Positions 8,020-17,541 of a DNA stretch of 63,619 nt are shown here, in pieces; positions within the stretch are counted from its first letter, which is position 1, and the number at the start of each line of letters is the position of its first letter. The notes beneath the pieces were generated by a model. That model was not told the origin of the DNA, did not search any database, and was given only the letters and a program-made list of their open reading frames with translations. The position numbers were made by a program, and so were the translations under genes. The stretch lies in the NCBI RefSeq assembly GCF_029168335.1, contig NZ_JARGYC010000023.1, forward strand, positions 1 to 63,619, read 5' to 3'. The stretch comes from Psychromarinibacter sediminicola (GTDB lineage Bacteria > Pseudomonadota > Alphaproteobacteria > Rhodobacterales > Rhodobacteraceae).

Positions 8020-8445
8020 ATGCGGGGACATTGCCTGTGCGGTGCAGTGCAGATCACGGTGACGGGGTCTCCGGGCGAGGTCTCGGCCTGCCATTGCGAC
8101 ATGTGCCGCCGCTGGACCGGCGCCGCGCAATGGGGCTTCGAGGTGCCCGCCGATGCCGTGACGGTGCGTGGGGACGTCGGCCGCTATCGCGCGTCGTCCT
8201 TCGCCGAGCGGGCGTTCTGCCCGACCTGCGGCACGCATCTGTGGCTGCGCGACGACGACGGCCCGTATGAATTCGTGCCGGGCCTGTTCGACGGGGCCCG
8301 GGACCTGCCGCTTGCAAGAGAAGTCTATGCCGACCGCGCCTTTGCCTGCGTGCCCCTGGCGGGCGAGCATCCGCGCGTGTCCCGGGAAGCCTACGAGCGG
8401 GACCACCCGCACGTGAACATGGAGGTACGACATGACCAAGTATGA
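8020..8445 (+). CDS. GFA family protein (CENP-V/GFA zinc fold), second copy
   Basis: This 141-residue paralogue of the upstream gene has cysteine motifs CLCGAVQITV, CHCDMCRRWTGAAQW and CPTCGTHLWLR. It starts one base after the upstream stop, behind GGGGAG; an in-frame ATG at 8008 would overlap the upstream gene and lacks a ribosome site. Its 3' end overlaps the start of gltB by 14 bp, so translation of gltB is probably coupled to it. Function is unknown beyond the fold. Confidence 0.9.
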   Translation: MRGHCLCGAVQITVTGSPGEVSACHCDMCRRWTGAAQWGFEVPADAVTVRGDVGRYRASSFAERAFCPTCGTHLWLRDDDGPYEFVPGLFDGARDLPLAREVYADRAFACVPLAGEHPRVSREAYERDHPHVNMEVRHDQV

Positions 8446-11400
8446 CGCCGAATGGATGGCCCGCGAGGACGCCAAGCGGGCCTTGATGGCCGAAACCGGT
8501 CTGTACCAGCCCGAAGACGAACGCGCCTCCTGCGGGGTCGGCCTCGTGGTTTCCATCGACGGCAAGCGCAGCCGCAAGGTGGTGGAGTCGGGCATCGACG
8601 CGCTGAAGGCGATCTGGCATCGCGGCGCGGTGGATGCCGACGGCAAGACCGGCGACGGCGCAGGGATTCACGTGCAGATCCCGGTTCCGTTCTTCTTCGA
8701 GCAGATCGAGCGGACTGGGCATTCCCCGCGCAAGGACCAGTATTTCGCCGTCGGCCAGGTGTTCCTGCCGCGCACCGACTTCGGCGCGCAGGAGACGTGC
8801 CGGACCATCGTCGAGACCGAAGTCCTGCGGATGGGCTACTACATCTACGGCTGGCGCCACGTGCCGGTGAATATCGGCGTGCTGGGCGAGAAGGCCAACG
8901 CCACGCGGCCGGAAATCGAGCAGATCCTGATCTCGAACTCCAAGGGTGTGGACGAGGAGACGTTCGAGCGCGAGCTCTACGTCATCCGCCGCCGGATCGA
9001 GAAGGCGGCGGCCGCGGCGCAGGTCGGCGGCCTGTATATCGCGTCGCTGTCCTGCCGGTCGATCATCTACAAGGGCATGATGCTGGCCGAGCAGGTGGCG
9101 GAATTCTATCCCGACCTGAAGGACGAACGCTTCGAGAGCGCCTTCGCGATCTATCACCAGCGGTATTCCACCAACACCTTCCCGCAGTGGTGGCTGGCCC
9201 AGCCGTTCCGGATGCTCGCCCATAACGGCGAGATCAACACGCTGAAGGGCAACACCAACTGGATGAAGAGCCACGAGATCCGGATGGCCTCGGCCGCCTT
9301 CGGGGACCTGGCCGAGGACATCAAGCCGATCATCGCCAACGGCTCGTCGGATTCGGCGGCGCTGGATTCGGTGTTCGAAGTGCTGGTCCGCGCCGGGCGC
9401 AACGCGCCGATGGCGAAGACGATGATGGTGCCCGAATCCTGGTCGAAACAGGCGGTGGAGCTGCCCGAGACCTGGCGCGACATGTATTCCTACTGCAACT
9501 CCGTGATGGAGCCGTGGGACGGGCCGGCGGCGCTGGCCATGACCGACGGGCGCTGGGTCTGCGCCGGGATGGACCGGAACGGCCTGCGCCCGATGCGCTA
9601 TGTCGTCACCGGCGACGGGCTGGTGATCTGCGGGTCCGAGGCCGGGATGGTGCCGGTGGACGAATCCGGCGTGCAGGAGAAGGGCGCGCTGGGGCCCGGC
9701 CAGCTTCTGGCGGTGGACATGCGCGAAGGCAAGCTGTTCCACGACGCCGAGATCAAGGACGAGCTGGCCAACAGCCAGCCCTTCGGCGACTGGGTCGGCA
9801 AGATCAACGAGCTAGACACCGAGCTGGCCGGCGTCTCCGAGCGGGCGCTGTTCACCGGCGGCGAGCTGCGCAAGCGGCAGATCGCGGCGGGCTATTCGCT
9901 GGAAGAGCTGGAATCGATCCTGTCGCCCATGGTCGAAGACGGCAAGGAACTGGTCGCCTCGATGGGCGACGACACGCCGCTAGCCGTCCTGTCCGAGAAG
10001 TACCGGCCGTTGTCGCACTTCTTCAGGCAGAACTTCAGCCAGGTGACCAACCCGCCGATCGACTCGTTGCGCGAGTTCCGGGTGATGAGCCTGAAGACGC
10101 GGTTCGGCAACCTCAAGAACGTGCTGGACGAGGATTCTAGCCAGACCGAGATCGTGGTGCTGGACAGCCCCTTCATCGGCAACGCGCAGTTCGACCGGCT
10201 GGTCGAGCGGTTCAACGCGCCTATGGTCGAGATCGACTGCTCCTTCCCGCGCGACGCCGGGGCGGACGCGCTGCGCGACGGGCTGGCGCGCATCCGGGCC
10301 GAGGCGGAGGACGCCGTGCGCTCGGGCGCCGGGCATCTCGTGCTGACCGATCAGCACCAGGGGCCGGACAAGGTGCCGATGCCGATGATCCTGGCCACCA
10401 GCGCGGTGCATTCCTGGCTGACGCGCAAGGGTCTGCGCACCTTCTGCTCGCTGAACGTGCGCTCGGCCGAATGCATCGACCCGCATTACTTCGCCGTGCT
10501 GATCGGCTGCGGCGCGACGGTGGTGAACGCCTATCTCGCCGAGGACAGCATCGCCGACCGGATCGAGCGCGGCCTGTTCGACGTGTCGCTGAACGAGGCG
10601 GTGGCCAAGTTCCGCGCGGCGGTCGATGCGGGCCTGCTGAAGATCATGTCGAAGATGGGCATCTCGGTGGTCTCCTCCTATCGCGGCGGCCTCAATTTCG
10701 AGGCCGTGGGCCTGAGCCGCGCGATGGTGGCGGAGTATTTCCCCGGGATGCCGTCGCGGATCTCCGGCATCGGCGTGTCGGGCATCCAGAAGAAGCTTCT
10801 GGAGGTGCATCAGGCCGGCTGGCTGGGCGGGCGCGACGTGCTGCCCATCGGCGGCTTCTACAAGGCGCGGCGGTCGGGCGAAAGCCACGCCTGGGAAGCG
10901 CAGGCGATGCACATGATGCAGGCCGCCTGCAACCGGGCCTCCTATGAGCTGTGGAAGCAGTATTCGGCCAAGATGCGGGCGGCGAAACCGATCCACCTGC
11001 GCGACCTGATGGAGATCAAGCCGATGGGCCGGCCGATCCCGCTGGAAGAGGTGGAAAGCATCACCTCGATCCGCAAGCGGTTCGTCACGCCGGGGATGAG
11101 CCTCGGCGCGCTGTCGCCCGAGGCGCACAAGACGCTGAACGTCGCGATGAACCGGATCGGCGCCAAGTCGGATTCCGGCGAGGGCGGCGAGGATCGGGCG
11201 CATTTCCACCCCGAGCCCAACGGCGACAACCCGTCGGCCAAGATCAAGCAGGTGGCCTCGGGCCGGTTCGGCGTGACCGCCGAGTACCTCAACCAGTGCG
11301 AGGAACTGGAGATCAAGGTCGCCCAGGGCGCCAAGCCCGGCGAGGGCGGGCAGCTTCCGGGCATGAAGGTGACCAAGCTGATCGCGCGGCTCAGGCACTC

Positions 11401-12970
11401 GACGCCGGGCGTGACGCTGATCTCGCCGCCGCCGCACCACGACATCTACTCGATCGAGGACCTGGCGCAGCTGATCTACGACCTCAAGCAGATCAACCCG
11501 CGCGCCAAGGTGACGGTCAAGCTGGTGTCGTCGTCGGGCGTCGGCACCATCGCGGCCGGCGTGGCCAAGGCCAAGGCCGACGTCATCCTGATCTCGGGGC
11601 ATAACGGCGGCACCGGCGCCTCGCCGGCCACCTCGATCAAGTATGCCGGCCTGCCGTGGGAGATGGGCCTGACCGAGGCGCACCAGGTGCTGGCGATGAA
11701 CAACCTGCGCGAGCGGGTGACGCTGCGCACCGACGGCGGGCTGCGGACAGGCCGCGACATCGTGATGGCGGCGATGCTGGGGGCCGAGGAATACGGCATC
11801 GGCACCGCCGCGCTGATCGCGATGGGCTGCATCATGGTGCGCCAGTGCCAGTCCAACACCTGCCCCGTCGGTGTCTGCACCCAGGATCCGGCGCTGCGCG
11901 ACAAGTTCACGGGCAACGCCGACAAGGTCGTCAACCTCATCACCTTCTACGCGCAGGAGGTGCGCGAGATCCTCGCCGAGATCGGCGCGCGGTCGCTCGA
12001 CGAAGTGATCGGGCGGGCCGACCTACTGGGCCAGGTCAGCCGCGGCGCGTCGCATCTGGACGATCTGGACCTGAACCCGATGCTGATCACCGTCGACGGG
12101 GCCGAGCACATCCGCTACGACCGGCTGCGCCCGCGCAACGAGGTGCTGGACACGCTGGACGCCGAGATCGTCCAGGACGCCGCGCGCTTCCTGGAGGACG
12201 GCGAGAAGATGCAGCTGTCCTATGCCGTGCGGAACACCCACCGCACCATCGGCACGCGCACCTCCAGCCACATCGTCAAGCGCTTCGGCATGCATAACGA
12301 CCTGCAGCCCGACCACCTGACGGTGAAGCTGTCGGGCTCGGCCGGCCAGTCGCTGGGCGCCTTCGCGGCGCCGGGGCTGAAGCTGGAGGTGTCGGGCGAC
12401 GCCAACGACTATGTCGGCAAGGGGCTGTCGGGCGGCACCATCGTGGTGCGGCCGCCGATGTCCAGCCCGCTGAACGCTTCCGAGAACACGATCATCGGCA
12501 ACACCGTGCTCTACGGCGCGACCGAAGGCTACCTGTTCGCCGCCGGCCGCGCGGGCGAACGGTTCGCGGTGCGCAACTCCGGCGCGCATGTGGTGGTCGA
12601 GGGCTGCGGCTCGAACGGCTGCGAGTACATGACCGGCGGGGTCGCGGTGATCCTCGGCACCGTCGGCGCCAATTTCGGCGCCGGGATGACCGGCGGCATG
12701 GCCTATCTGCACGACCCGGAGGGCACGGCGCAGGACTTCATGAACATGGAGACGCTGGTGACCTGCCCGGTGACGGTGGCGCATTGGGAGGCCGAGCTGA
12801 AGGGCCTGATCGAACGGCACGCGGCCGAGACGAACAGCGTCAAGGCACAGGACATCCTGCAGCACTGGGAGACCGAGAAGCACAACTTCCTGCAGGTCTG
12901 CCCGAAGGAGATGCTGGTCCACCTGTCGCACCCGCTGTCCGAGGAAGAAGGCGCGATCCCGGCGGAGTGA
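8432..12970 (+). CDS. gltB: glutamate synthase large subunit
   Basis: The protein has 1512 residues, the usual GltB length. The class II glutaminase domain begins at Cys34 (ASCGVGLV) after a 33-residue propeptide that should be cleaved to free the catalytic cysteine. The central domain follows, then the FMN-binding synthase domain (IGAKSDSGEGGED near residue 910, SGHNGGTGASP). The 3Fe-4S cysteines are C1133, C1139 and C1144 (CIMVRQCQSNTC), and the C-terminal glycine-rich beta-helix completes the protein. It makes glutamate from glutamine and 2-oxoglutarate with electrons from GltD. It ends the locus and is followed by a strong terminator. Confidence 0.98.
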   Translation: MTKYDAEWMAREDAKRALMAETGLYQPEDERASCGVGLVVSIDGKRSRKVVESGIDALKAIWHRGAVDADGKTGDGAGIHVQIPVPFFFEQIERTGHSPRKDQYFAVGQVFLPRTDFGAQETCRTIVETEVLRMGYYIYGWRHVPVNIGVLGEKANATRPEIEQILISNSKGVDEETFERELYVIRRRIEKAAAAAQVGGLYIASLSCRSIIYKGMMLAEQVAEFYPDLKDERFESAFAIYHQRYSTNTFPQWWLAQPFRMLAHNGEINTLKGNTNWMKSHEIRMASAAFGDLAEDIKPIIANGSSDSAALDSVFEVLVRAGRNAPMAKTMMVPESWSKQAVELPETWRDMYSYCNSVMEPWDGPAALAMTDGRWVCAGMDRNGLRPMRYVVTGDGLVICGSEAGMVPVDESGVQEKGALGPGQLLAVDMREGKLFHDAEIKDELANSQPFGDWVGKINELDTELAGVSERALFTGGELRKRQIAAGYSLEELESILSPMVEDGKELVASMGDDTPLAVLSEKYRPLSHFFRQNFSQVTNPPIDSLREFRVMSLKTRFGNLKNVLDEDSSQTEIVVLDSPFIGNAQFDRLVERFNAPMVEIDCSFPRDAGADALRDGLARIRAEAEDAVRSGAGHLVLTDQHQGPDKVPMPMILATSAVHSWLTRKGLRTFCSLNVRSAECIDPHYFAVLIGCGATVVNAYLAEDSIADRIERGLFDVSLNEAVAKFRAAVDAGLLKIMSKMGISVVSSYRGGLNFEAVGLSRAMVAEYFPGMPSRISGIGVSGIQKKLLEVHQAGWLGGRDVLPIGGFYKARRSGESHAWEAQAMHMMQAACNRASYELWKQYSAKMRAAKPIHLRDLMEIKPMGRPIPLEEVESITSIRKRFVTPGMSLGALSPEAHKTLNVAMNRIGAKSDSGEGGEDRAHFHPEPNGDNPSAKIKQVASGRFGVTAEYLNQCEELEIKVAQGAKPGEGGQLPGMKVTKLIARLRHSTPGVTLISPPPHHDIYSIEDLAQLIYDLKQINPRAKVTVKLVSSSGVGTIAAGVAKAKADVILISGHNGGTGASPATSIKYAGLPWEMGLTEAHQVLAMNNLRERVTLRTDGGLRTGRDIVMAAMLGAEEYGIGTAALIAMGCIMVRQCQSNTCPVGVCTQDPALRDKFTGNADKVVNLITFYAQEVREILAEIGARSLDEVIGRADLLGQVSRGASHLDDLDLNPMLITVDGAEHIRYDRLRPRNEVLDTLDAEIVQDAARFLEDGEKMQLSYAVRNTHRTIGTRTSSHIVKRFGMHNDLQPDHLTVKLSGSAGQSLGAFAAPGLKLEVSGDANDYVGKGLSGGTIVVRPPMSSPLNASENTIIGNTVLYGATEGYLFAAGRAGERFAVRNSGAHVVVEGCGSNGCEYMTGGVAVILGTVGANFGAGMTGGMAYLHDPEGTAQDFMNMETLVTCPVTVAHWEAELKGLIERHAAETNSVKAQDILQHWETEKHNFLQVCPKEMLVHLSHPLSEEEGAIPAE

Positions 12971-12990
12971 CCCCTCCGGCCCGGCTTCAA

Positions 12991-13022
12991 CCGCCCCGGT
13001 CAAACGGCCGGGGCGGTTTTTC
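12991..13022 (+). terminator. intrinsic terminator of the glutamate synthase operon
   Basis: A GC-rich hairpin, CCGCCCCGG / CCGGGGCGG with a short loop, is followed by TTTTTC, 20 bp after the gltB stop. The remaining 220 bp up to mtgA show no convincing gene. Confidence 0.85.
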
Positions 13023-13244
13023 GTCGGGGGGCCGCACCGGGTCGCGACAGGGCGGTGCCCCGTTTGCGCCGGTCCGGCACCCGTTTCCCCTGCCCGGTTG
13101 ACGGAACGCATTGCCGCATCGTGAACTGGGGCCATATGCTGTGACGGAGCGAGGCCGGGGGGAGGCGGTGAGAGCAGTGCAGATGGAAGACGCCGGACCA
13201 GGCGGCGCGCGGGGCGCGTGCGCGCTTGACCGGGGATCGGCCGC

Positions 13245-13970
13245 GTGGTTTGGCTGCGCATCATGGGCAGGAAAGCAGATGAGACACGGCGCCGGTTCCG
13301 GCCGATCCGGTGGCTTCTGCGCTGGACGGCGCGGATGGCGGGGCTTGCCGTCATGCTGATCATCGCGGTCGTGGCGTTCTTCGCCGTCTTCAACCCGCCC
13401 TTCACGCCCTATATCCTGTCCGAGGGCCGCCGGCTGGGCGATATCCAGCGGGAATGGGTCGATATCGAGCGCATCGCGCCGGTGATGGGCCGGTCGGTCG
13501 TGGCCGCGGAAGACGCCAATTTCTGCCTGCACTGGGGCTTCGACGTCAGCGCCATCCGCGCCGCCATCGCCGACGGCGGCAACCGGGGCGCCTCGACCGT
13601 CAGCCAGCAGGTCGTCAAGAACGTCTTCCTGTGGCACGGCCGCTCCTGGCTGCGCAAGGCGCTGGAAGCCGCCATCACGCCGGTGATGGAGGCGATCTGG
13701 CCGAAGCGGCGGATCCTGGAGGTCTATATGAACATGGTGGAGTTCGACGAGGGCGTGTTCGGCGTGGAAGCGGCGGCGCAGCACTATTTCGGCGTGTCCG
13801 CCGCCGAGCTGACGGCGAGCCAGGCCGCGCGCCTCGCGGCGATCCTGCCCGACCCCAAGGGACGGTCGGCCTCGACCCCGTCGGCCTTCGTCACCCGGCG
13901 CGCCGCGTCGATCCGCGACGGGGCCGCGACGATCCGCGCAGACGGCCGCGCGGCCTGTTTCGAGAGTTGA
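13245..13970 (+). CDS. mtgA: monofunctional biosynthetic peptidoglycan transglycosylase
   Basis: The protein has 241 residues with one N-terminal membrane anchor (AGLAVMLIIAVVAFFAVF) and a GT51 domain. The hallmark motifs are VVAAEDANFCLHWGFD, where the Glu is catalytic, and GASTVSQQVVKNVFLW. The last motif, RRILEVYMNMVEFDEGVFG, confirms the monofunctional MtgA subfamily. It polymerises lipid II into glycan strands at the inner membrane. The start is uncertain: GTG 13245 (used here) has a weak GGGGAT site, while ATG 13263 gives MGRKADETRRR with no clear site. Confidence 0.93.
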   Translation: MVWLRIMGRKADETRRRFRPIRWLLRWTARMAGLAVMLIIAVVAFFAVFNPPFTPYILSEGRRLGDIQREWVDIERIAPVMGRSVVAAEDANFCLHWGFDVSAIRAAIADGGNRGASTVSQQVVKNVFLWHGRSWLRKALEAAITPVMEAIWPKRRILEVYMNMVEFDEGVFGVEAAAQHYFGVSAAELTASQAARLAAILPDPKGRSASTPSAFVTRRAASIRDGAATIRADGRAACFES

Positions 13971-14025
13971 ACTCGCGCCGCCAAAACTGCATTGATGCCT
14001 GCAGTCCGTATTGGAATGCCCCCGC

Positions 14026-14691
14026 ATGAACCGTTTGTTCCACGTTCCCCTGTCGCCCTTCTGCCGCAAGGTCCGCCTGTCGCTCGCCGAGAAACGGATC
14101 GAGGTGGAGCTGGTCGAGGAGCGATACTGGGAGCAGGAGCCGGACTTCCTGCGGCGCAACCCGGCCGGCAAGGTGCCGGTGCTGAAGATGGGCGGCAACA
14201 CGCTCGCCGAGAGCGGACCGATCTGCGAATACATCGAGGAGGTGCATCCCGAACCGCCGCTGATGCCCCGCGAGCCGCTGGCGCGGCACGAGGTGCGGCG
14301 GCTGGTGATGTGGTTCGACGACAAGTTCCACCACGAGGTGACGTCCAAGCTGCTCTACGAGCGGGTGAACAAGAAGATCATGGGGATGGGCTATCCGGAG
14401 TCGAAGAACGTCAAGATGGGCGCCCAGAAGATCAAGTACCACCTGGACTACATGGGCTGGCTGCTGGATCAGCGGCGCTGGCTGGCGGGCGACGTGATGA
14501 CCCTGGCCGACTTCGCCGCCGCGGCGCATCTGTCGTCGCTGGACTACATCTCGGACGTGGACTGGAACCGGAACGCCACGGTCAAGGACTGGTACGCGAA
14601 GATCAAGTCGCGGCCGGCGTTCCGGTCGATCCTCGCCGACCAGGTGCCGGGCTTCCCGCCGCCGCAGCATTATGCCGACCTGGATTTCTGA
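14026..14691 (+). CDS. glutathione S-transferase family protein
   Basis: The protein has 221 residues. The thioredoxin-like N-terminal domain starts MNRLFHVPLSPFCRKVRLSL and includes the cis-proline region GKVPVLKMGG and the SNAIL-type AESGPICEYIEE. The helical C-terminal domain includes AGDVMTLADFAAAAHLSSLDY, the N-capping motif. The first active residue may be Ser10 or Cys13 of SPFCRK. The substrate is unknown. It starts at ATG 14026 rather than 14011 because the family N-terminus fits. It stands alone, followed by a repeat hairpin and then queG. Confidence 0.88.
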   Translation: MNRLFHVPLSPFCRKVRLSLAEKRIEVELVEERYWEQEPDFLRRNPAGKVPVLKMGGNTLAESGPICEYIEEVHPEPPLMPREPLARHEVRRLVMWFDDKFHHEVTSKLLYERVNKKIMGMGYPESKNVKMGAQKIKYHLDYMGWLLDQRRWLAGDVMTLADFAAAAHLSSLDYISDVDWNRNATVKDWYAKIKSRPAFRSILADQVPGFPPPQHYADLDF

Positions 14692-14706
14692 GCGGTCGGC
14701 GCCTTT

Positions 14707-14761
14707 GGGGGCGCTGCCCCCGTCCTTCGGACTCCCCCGGCGTATTTGGAACGAGAAGAAG
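14707..14761 (+). repeat. REP-like hairpin element, copy 1 (after GST gene)
   Basis: A perfect hairpin GGGGGC-GCT-GCCCCC (14707-14721) is followed by CCTTCGGACTCCCCCGG and the tail GTATTTGGAACGAGAAGAAG (14742-14761). The same order of hairpin, CCTTCGG-type middle and GTATTT-N6-AGAAGAAG tail occurs at 19788-19837. Both copies begin within about 15 bp of a stop codon. From memory, similar blocks are scattered in many Rhodobacteraceae genomes; they probably act as weak terminators or repetitive extragenic elements. Confidence 0.6.
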
Positions 14762-14769
14762 CAGGGGCC

Positions 14770-15807
14770 TTGTCTGCCGAGCTGAAGTCACGCCTGGTTG
14801 CGCGGGCCCTGGACGAAGGGTTCGCGAAGTGCCGCGTGACCACGCCGGACGCGGTGCCCCAGGTGGCGGAGCGGCTGGCAACCTTCGTTGGCGCGGGGCG
14901 ACACGGGCAGATGGGGTGGATGGCCGAGCGCATGGGCTGGCGCGGCGATCCGGCGGCGCTGTGGCCCGAGGCGCGCTCGGTCATCATGCTGGCGGAGATG
15001 TATACGCCCGAGGTGGATCCGCTGGCGGTGCTGGAACGGCCGGACCGGGGGGCGGTGTCGGTCTATGCCCAGGGACGCGACTACCACGACGTGGTCAAGA
15101 AACGCCTGAAGCGGCTGGGGCGCTGGCTGATCGAGGCGGCGGGCGGCGATATCAAGGTCTTCGTCGATACGGCCCCGGTGATGGAGAAGCCGCTGGCGGA
15201 GGCGGCGGGGCTCGGCTGGCAGGGCAAGCATACCAACCTCTTGGCGCGGGATCTGGGCAACTGGTTCTTCCTCGGCGCGATCTTCACCACGCTGGAGCTG
15301 CCGCCGGATGCGGCCGGGGAGGAGCATTGCGGCTCCTGCACCGCCTGCCTCGACATCTGTCCGACCGACGCCTTCCCGGCGCCCTTCCAGCTCGATGCGC
15401 GACGCTGCATCTCCTACCTGACGATCGAGCATAAAGGCCCGGTGGACGTGGAGCTGCGCGCCAAGCTCGGCAACCGCATCTATGGCTGCGACGACTGCCT
15501 CGCCGTCTGTCCCTGGAACAAGTTCGCGCAACGGGGCCGCGACGCGAAGCTGGCGGCGCGCGAGGACCTCCTGGCGCCGGACCTGGCGGAGCTGGCCGCG
15601 CTGGACGACGCCGGGTTCCGGGCGCGGTTCTCGGGCTCGCCGATCAAGCGGATCGGACGTGACCGATTCGTGCGCAACGTGCTGTATGCCATCGGCAATT
15701 CCGGCCTGCCGCGGCTGCGCCCCGTGGCGCAGGATCTGTGCGAGGACGCGGATGAGACGGTGCGGGACGCCGCACGCTGGGCCGTGTCGCGACTGCCCGA
15801 TCTTTAG
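14770..15807 (+). CDS. queG: tRNA epoxyqueuosine(34) reductase
   Basis: The protein has about 345 residues. It contains two 4Fe-4S ferredoxin motifs, [17 protein letters not shown] and [11 protein letters not shown], the second giving the fourth ligands as in QueG. The cobalamin/active-site segment [17 protein letters not shown] is present, with a C-terminal HEAT-like tail ([32 protein letters not shown]). It reduces epoxyqueuosine to queuosine in tRNA, the last step of the pathway. No ATG is available: TTG 14770 (LSAELKSRL) is preferred, while TTG 14746 would begin inside the upstream repeat. A queuosine-precursor transporter lies 31 kb away in the window. Confidence 0.93.
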   Translation: MSAELKSRLVARALDEGFAKCRVTTPDAVPQVAERLATFVGAGRHGQMGWMAERMGWRGDPAALWPEARSVIMLAEMYTPEVDPLAVLERPDRGAVSVYAQGRDYHDVVKKRLKRLGRWLIEAAGGDIKVFVDTAPVMEKPLAEAAGLGWQGKHTNLLARDLGNWFFLGAIFTTLELPPDAAGEEHCGSCTACLDICPTDAFPAPFQLDARRCISYLTIEHKGPVDVELRAKLGNRIYGCDDCLAVCPWNKFAQRGRDAKLAAREDLLAPDLAELAALDDAGFRARFSGSPIKRIGRDRFVRNVLYAIGNSGLPRLRPVAQDLCEDADETVRDAARWAVSRLPDL

Positions 15808-15888
15808 GCTGGCCAGCGGGCGCCGGGGCTTTCTATGATCGGGTCCGGCCCCCATATGCAGGGGAAGAGCAACAAGGAGGACGCGATC

Positions 15889-16086
15889 ATGCCGAAGACA
15901 CCGCTCGACCACGACCACACCCGCAGCAGCGGCCGCGTGACGGCCTATACCCGCCTGGAGCGGATCAAGGCCGGCGAGGGCGCGCATCCGAACATCAAGC
16001 TGCTGGACCGGCGCAAGCGCAAGGGTCCGACCGATGCCAGCCGCGTGAAGCAGTTCCTGCGGATCGAGCGCGGCTACCTCGCCTGA
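15889..16086 (+). CDS. conserved-looking small basic protein, unknown function
   Basis: The protein has 65 residues, is very rich in Arg, Lys and His, and has no membrane segment. The start at 15889 is set by a strong AAGGAGG eight bases upstream. The middle reads RVTAYTRLERIKAGEGAHPN and the end LRIERGYLA. I do not recognise the family. Base composition and the strong ribosome site support it as a real, well-translated gene. It could bind nucleic acid, but that is only a guess from charge. Confidence 0.65.
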   Translation: MPKTPLDHDHTRSSGRVTAYTRLERIKAGEGAHPNIKLLDRRKRKGPTDASRVKQFLRIERGYLA

Positions 16087-16169
16087 TCCCCTGATACATG
16101 CCAAGGGCATGGGCTTTCCCGTGACCCTCTGCTAGGCAGTCCGGGACTCTTTCTCAGTCCCGGACCTGC

Positions 16170-17084
16170 ATGACCTCCCTGCGTGGAATCTTCTTGATGA
16201 TCGCGGCGATATCGAGCTTCGCCGTGATGGCCGTCTTCGTGAAGGCCGCCCCCCGCATCCCCGCCGGCGAGGCCGTCTTCTTTCGCGCCTTCTGCGCCGT
16301 TCCCGTCATCCTCGTCTGGCTGCGGCTCCGCAAGGAGCTGGCGTCGGGCCTGCGCGTCAACTCGATCACGGGCCACGCCGTCCGCGGCATCGCCGGCAGC
16401 TGCGCGATGGGGCTGGGCTTCTGGGGGCTGAAGCTGATCCCGCTTCCCGAAGCGACGGCGATCCGCTTTGCCACGCCGATCCTGATCGTCGTCTTCGCGG
16501 CCATCATTCTGGGCGAGCGGGTGCGCCTGTTCCGGCTGACCGCGGTGGCTATCGGGCTTCTGGGGGTGATGATCGTGATGTGGCCGCAGCTGACCTTCGA
16601 GGGCGGCAGCGCGGCGCGGATCGGGGCGCTGGTGACGCTGGCCTCGGCGGCGCTGGCGGCGCTGGCGCAGATCTTCATCCGGTCGATGGCCGGCACCGAA
16701 CGCACCGAGGCGATCGTGTTCTGGTTCTCGTTGACCGCGAGCTTCTTCGCGCTGTTCTCGATCCCGTTCGGCTGGGTCATGCCGGTGGGATGGGAATGGG
16801 TCTTTCTGGTCGGCGCGGGGCTTGTCGGCGGCGCAGGCCAGATATTCCTGACCTCGGCCTATCGGTTCGCCGAGGCCGGGACGCTGGCGCCCTTCACCTA
16901 CATCTCGATGATATGGGCGCTGATCTTCGGCTATTTCCTGTTCGACGAGCGGCCGACCGTCGCGATGCTGGGCGGCGCGGCGCTGGTTATCGCGGCGGGG
17001 GTGGCGATCGTCTATCGCGAACGCCAGCTCGGGCGGCGCACGGCCAGCGAAGGCAAGATCCGCAGCCTGATGAAGGGCGGTTAA
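16170..17084 (+). CDS. DMT-superfamily transporter (EamA family)
   Basis: The protein has 304 residues with ten predicted membrane helices arranged as two EamA repeats. Family cues are GEAVFFRAFCAVPVILVWL in the first half, EATAIRFATPILIVVFAAIILGERVR ending repeat one, and LAPFTYISMIWALIFGYFLFDERPT ending repeat two. It should carry a small metabolite, possibly an amino acid or nucleotide derivative, across the inner membrane. Its stop overlaps by four bases the end of the convergent gene at 17081-17410. Confidence 0.9.
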   Translation: MTSLRGIFLMIAAISSFAVMAVFVKAAPRIPAGEAVFFRAFCAVPVILVWLRLRKELASGLRVNSITGHAVRGIAGSCAMGLGFWGLKLIPLPEATAIRFATPILIVVFAAIILGERVRLFRLTAVAIGLLGVMIVMWPQLTFEGGSAARIGALVTLASAALAALAQIFIRSMAGTERTEAIVFWFSLTASFFALFSIPFGWVMPVGWEWVFLVGAGLVGGAGQIFLTSAYRFAEAGTLAPFTYISMIWALIFGYFLFDERPTVAMLGGAALVIAAGVAIVYRERQLGRRTASEGKIRSLMKGG

Positions 17085-17410
17085 TCCTGCGCATTGATGA
17101 AGGTGCCGCCGCTGCCGGAGCGCAGGGCGCCACCGCCGAATAGGACGCGCGGCGGCTCGCGGCGCTCGGTCGCCGTGGCGGGCGGCGCGACGCCAGCTTC
17201 GGCGAGCGGTTCCATCGGGATCTCCGACAGCTCGCCGTCCGCTTCCGGGCCCGACGACGCGGCCGCCTCCTCGCTGTCCGCCAGGGTCTCCGGCGCGGTC
17301 TCTTCCACGTCGAGCGATGCCGACGCGACGTCTTCCTTCATCGTCGACAGGAAGGCGACGCCGCCCAGAAGGCCCGCCACGATCAGAAATAGGGGGAGTG
17401 CTCTGCTCAT
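17081..17410 (-). CDS. hypothetical membrane-anchored acidic protein
   Basis: The protein has 109 residues. MSRALPLFLIVAGLLGGVAFL is an N-terminal membrane anchor or uncleaved signal. An acidic, Ala/Glu-rich and probably disordered stretch follows (about residues 25-70), then a basic, glycine-rich tail (RVLFGGGALRSGSGGTFINAQD). I do not recognise a family. It is read towards the EamA transporter with tail-to-tail overlap and lies downstream of ilvE on the same strand, 131 bp from the ilvE stop. Confidence 0.55.
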   Translation of the reverse strand: MSRALPLFLIVAGLLGGVAFLSTMKEDVASASLDVEETAPETLADSEEAAASSGPEADGELSEIPMEPLAEAGVAPPATATERREPPRVLFGGGALRSGSGGTFINAQD

Positions 17411-17541
17411 TGTCCTGCCCGGATCTGCGATATGTCTACCGGCCTCGGGAGCTAGGCCGGCAATCGGGCAGCAGTTTGACGGAAGAAGGGAATCCACGCC
17501 CCTCCGCTGGGAGGAGCGCGGCCGTCTCGCGGATCGCGGGG

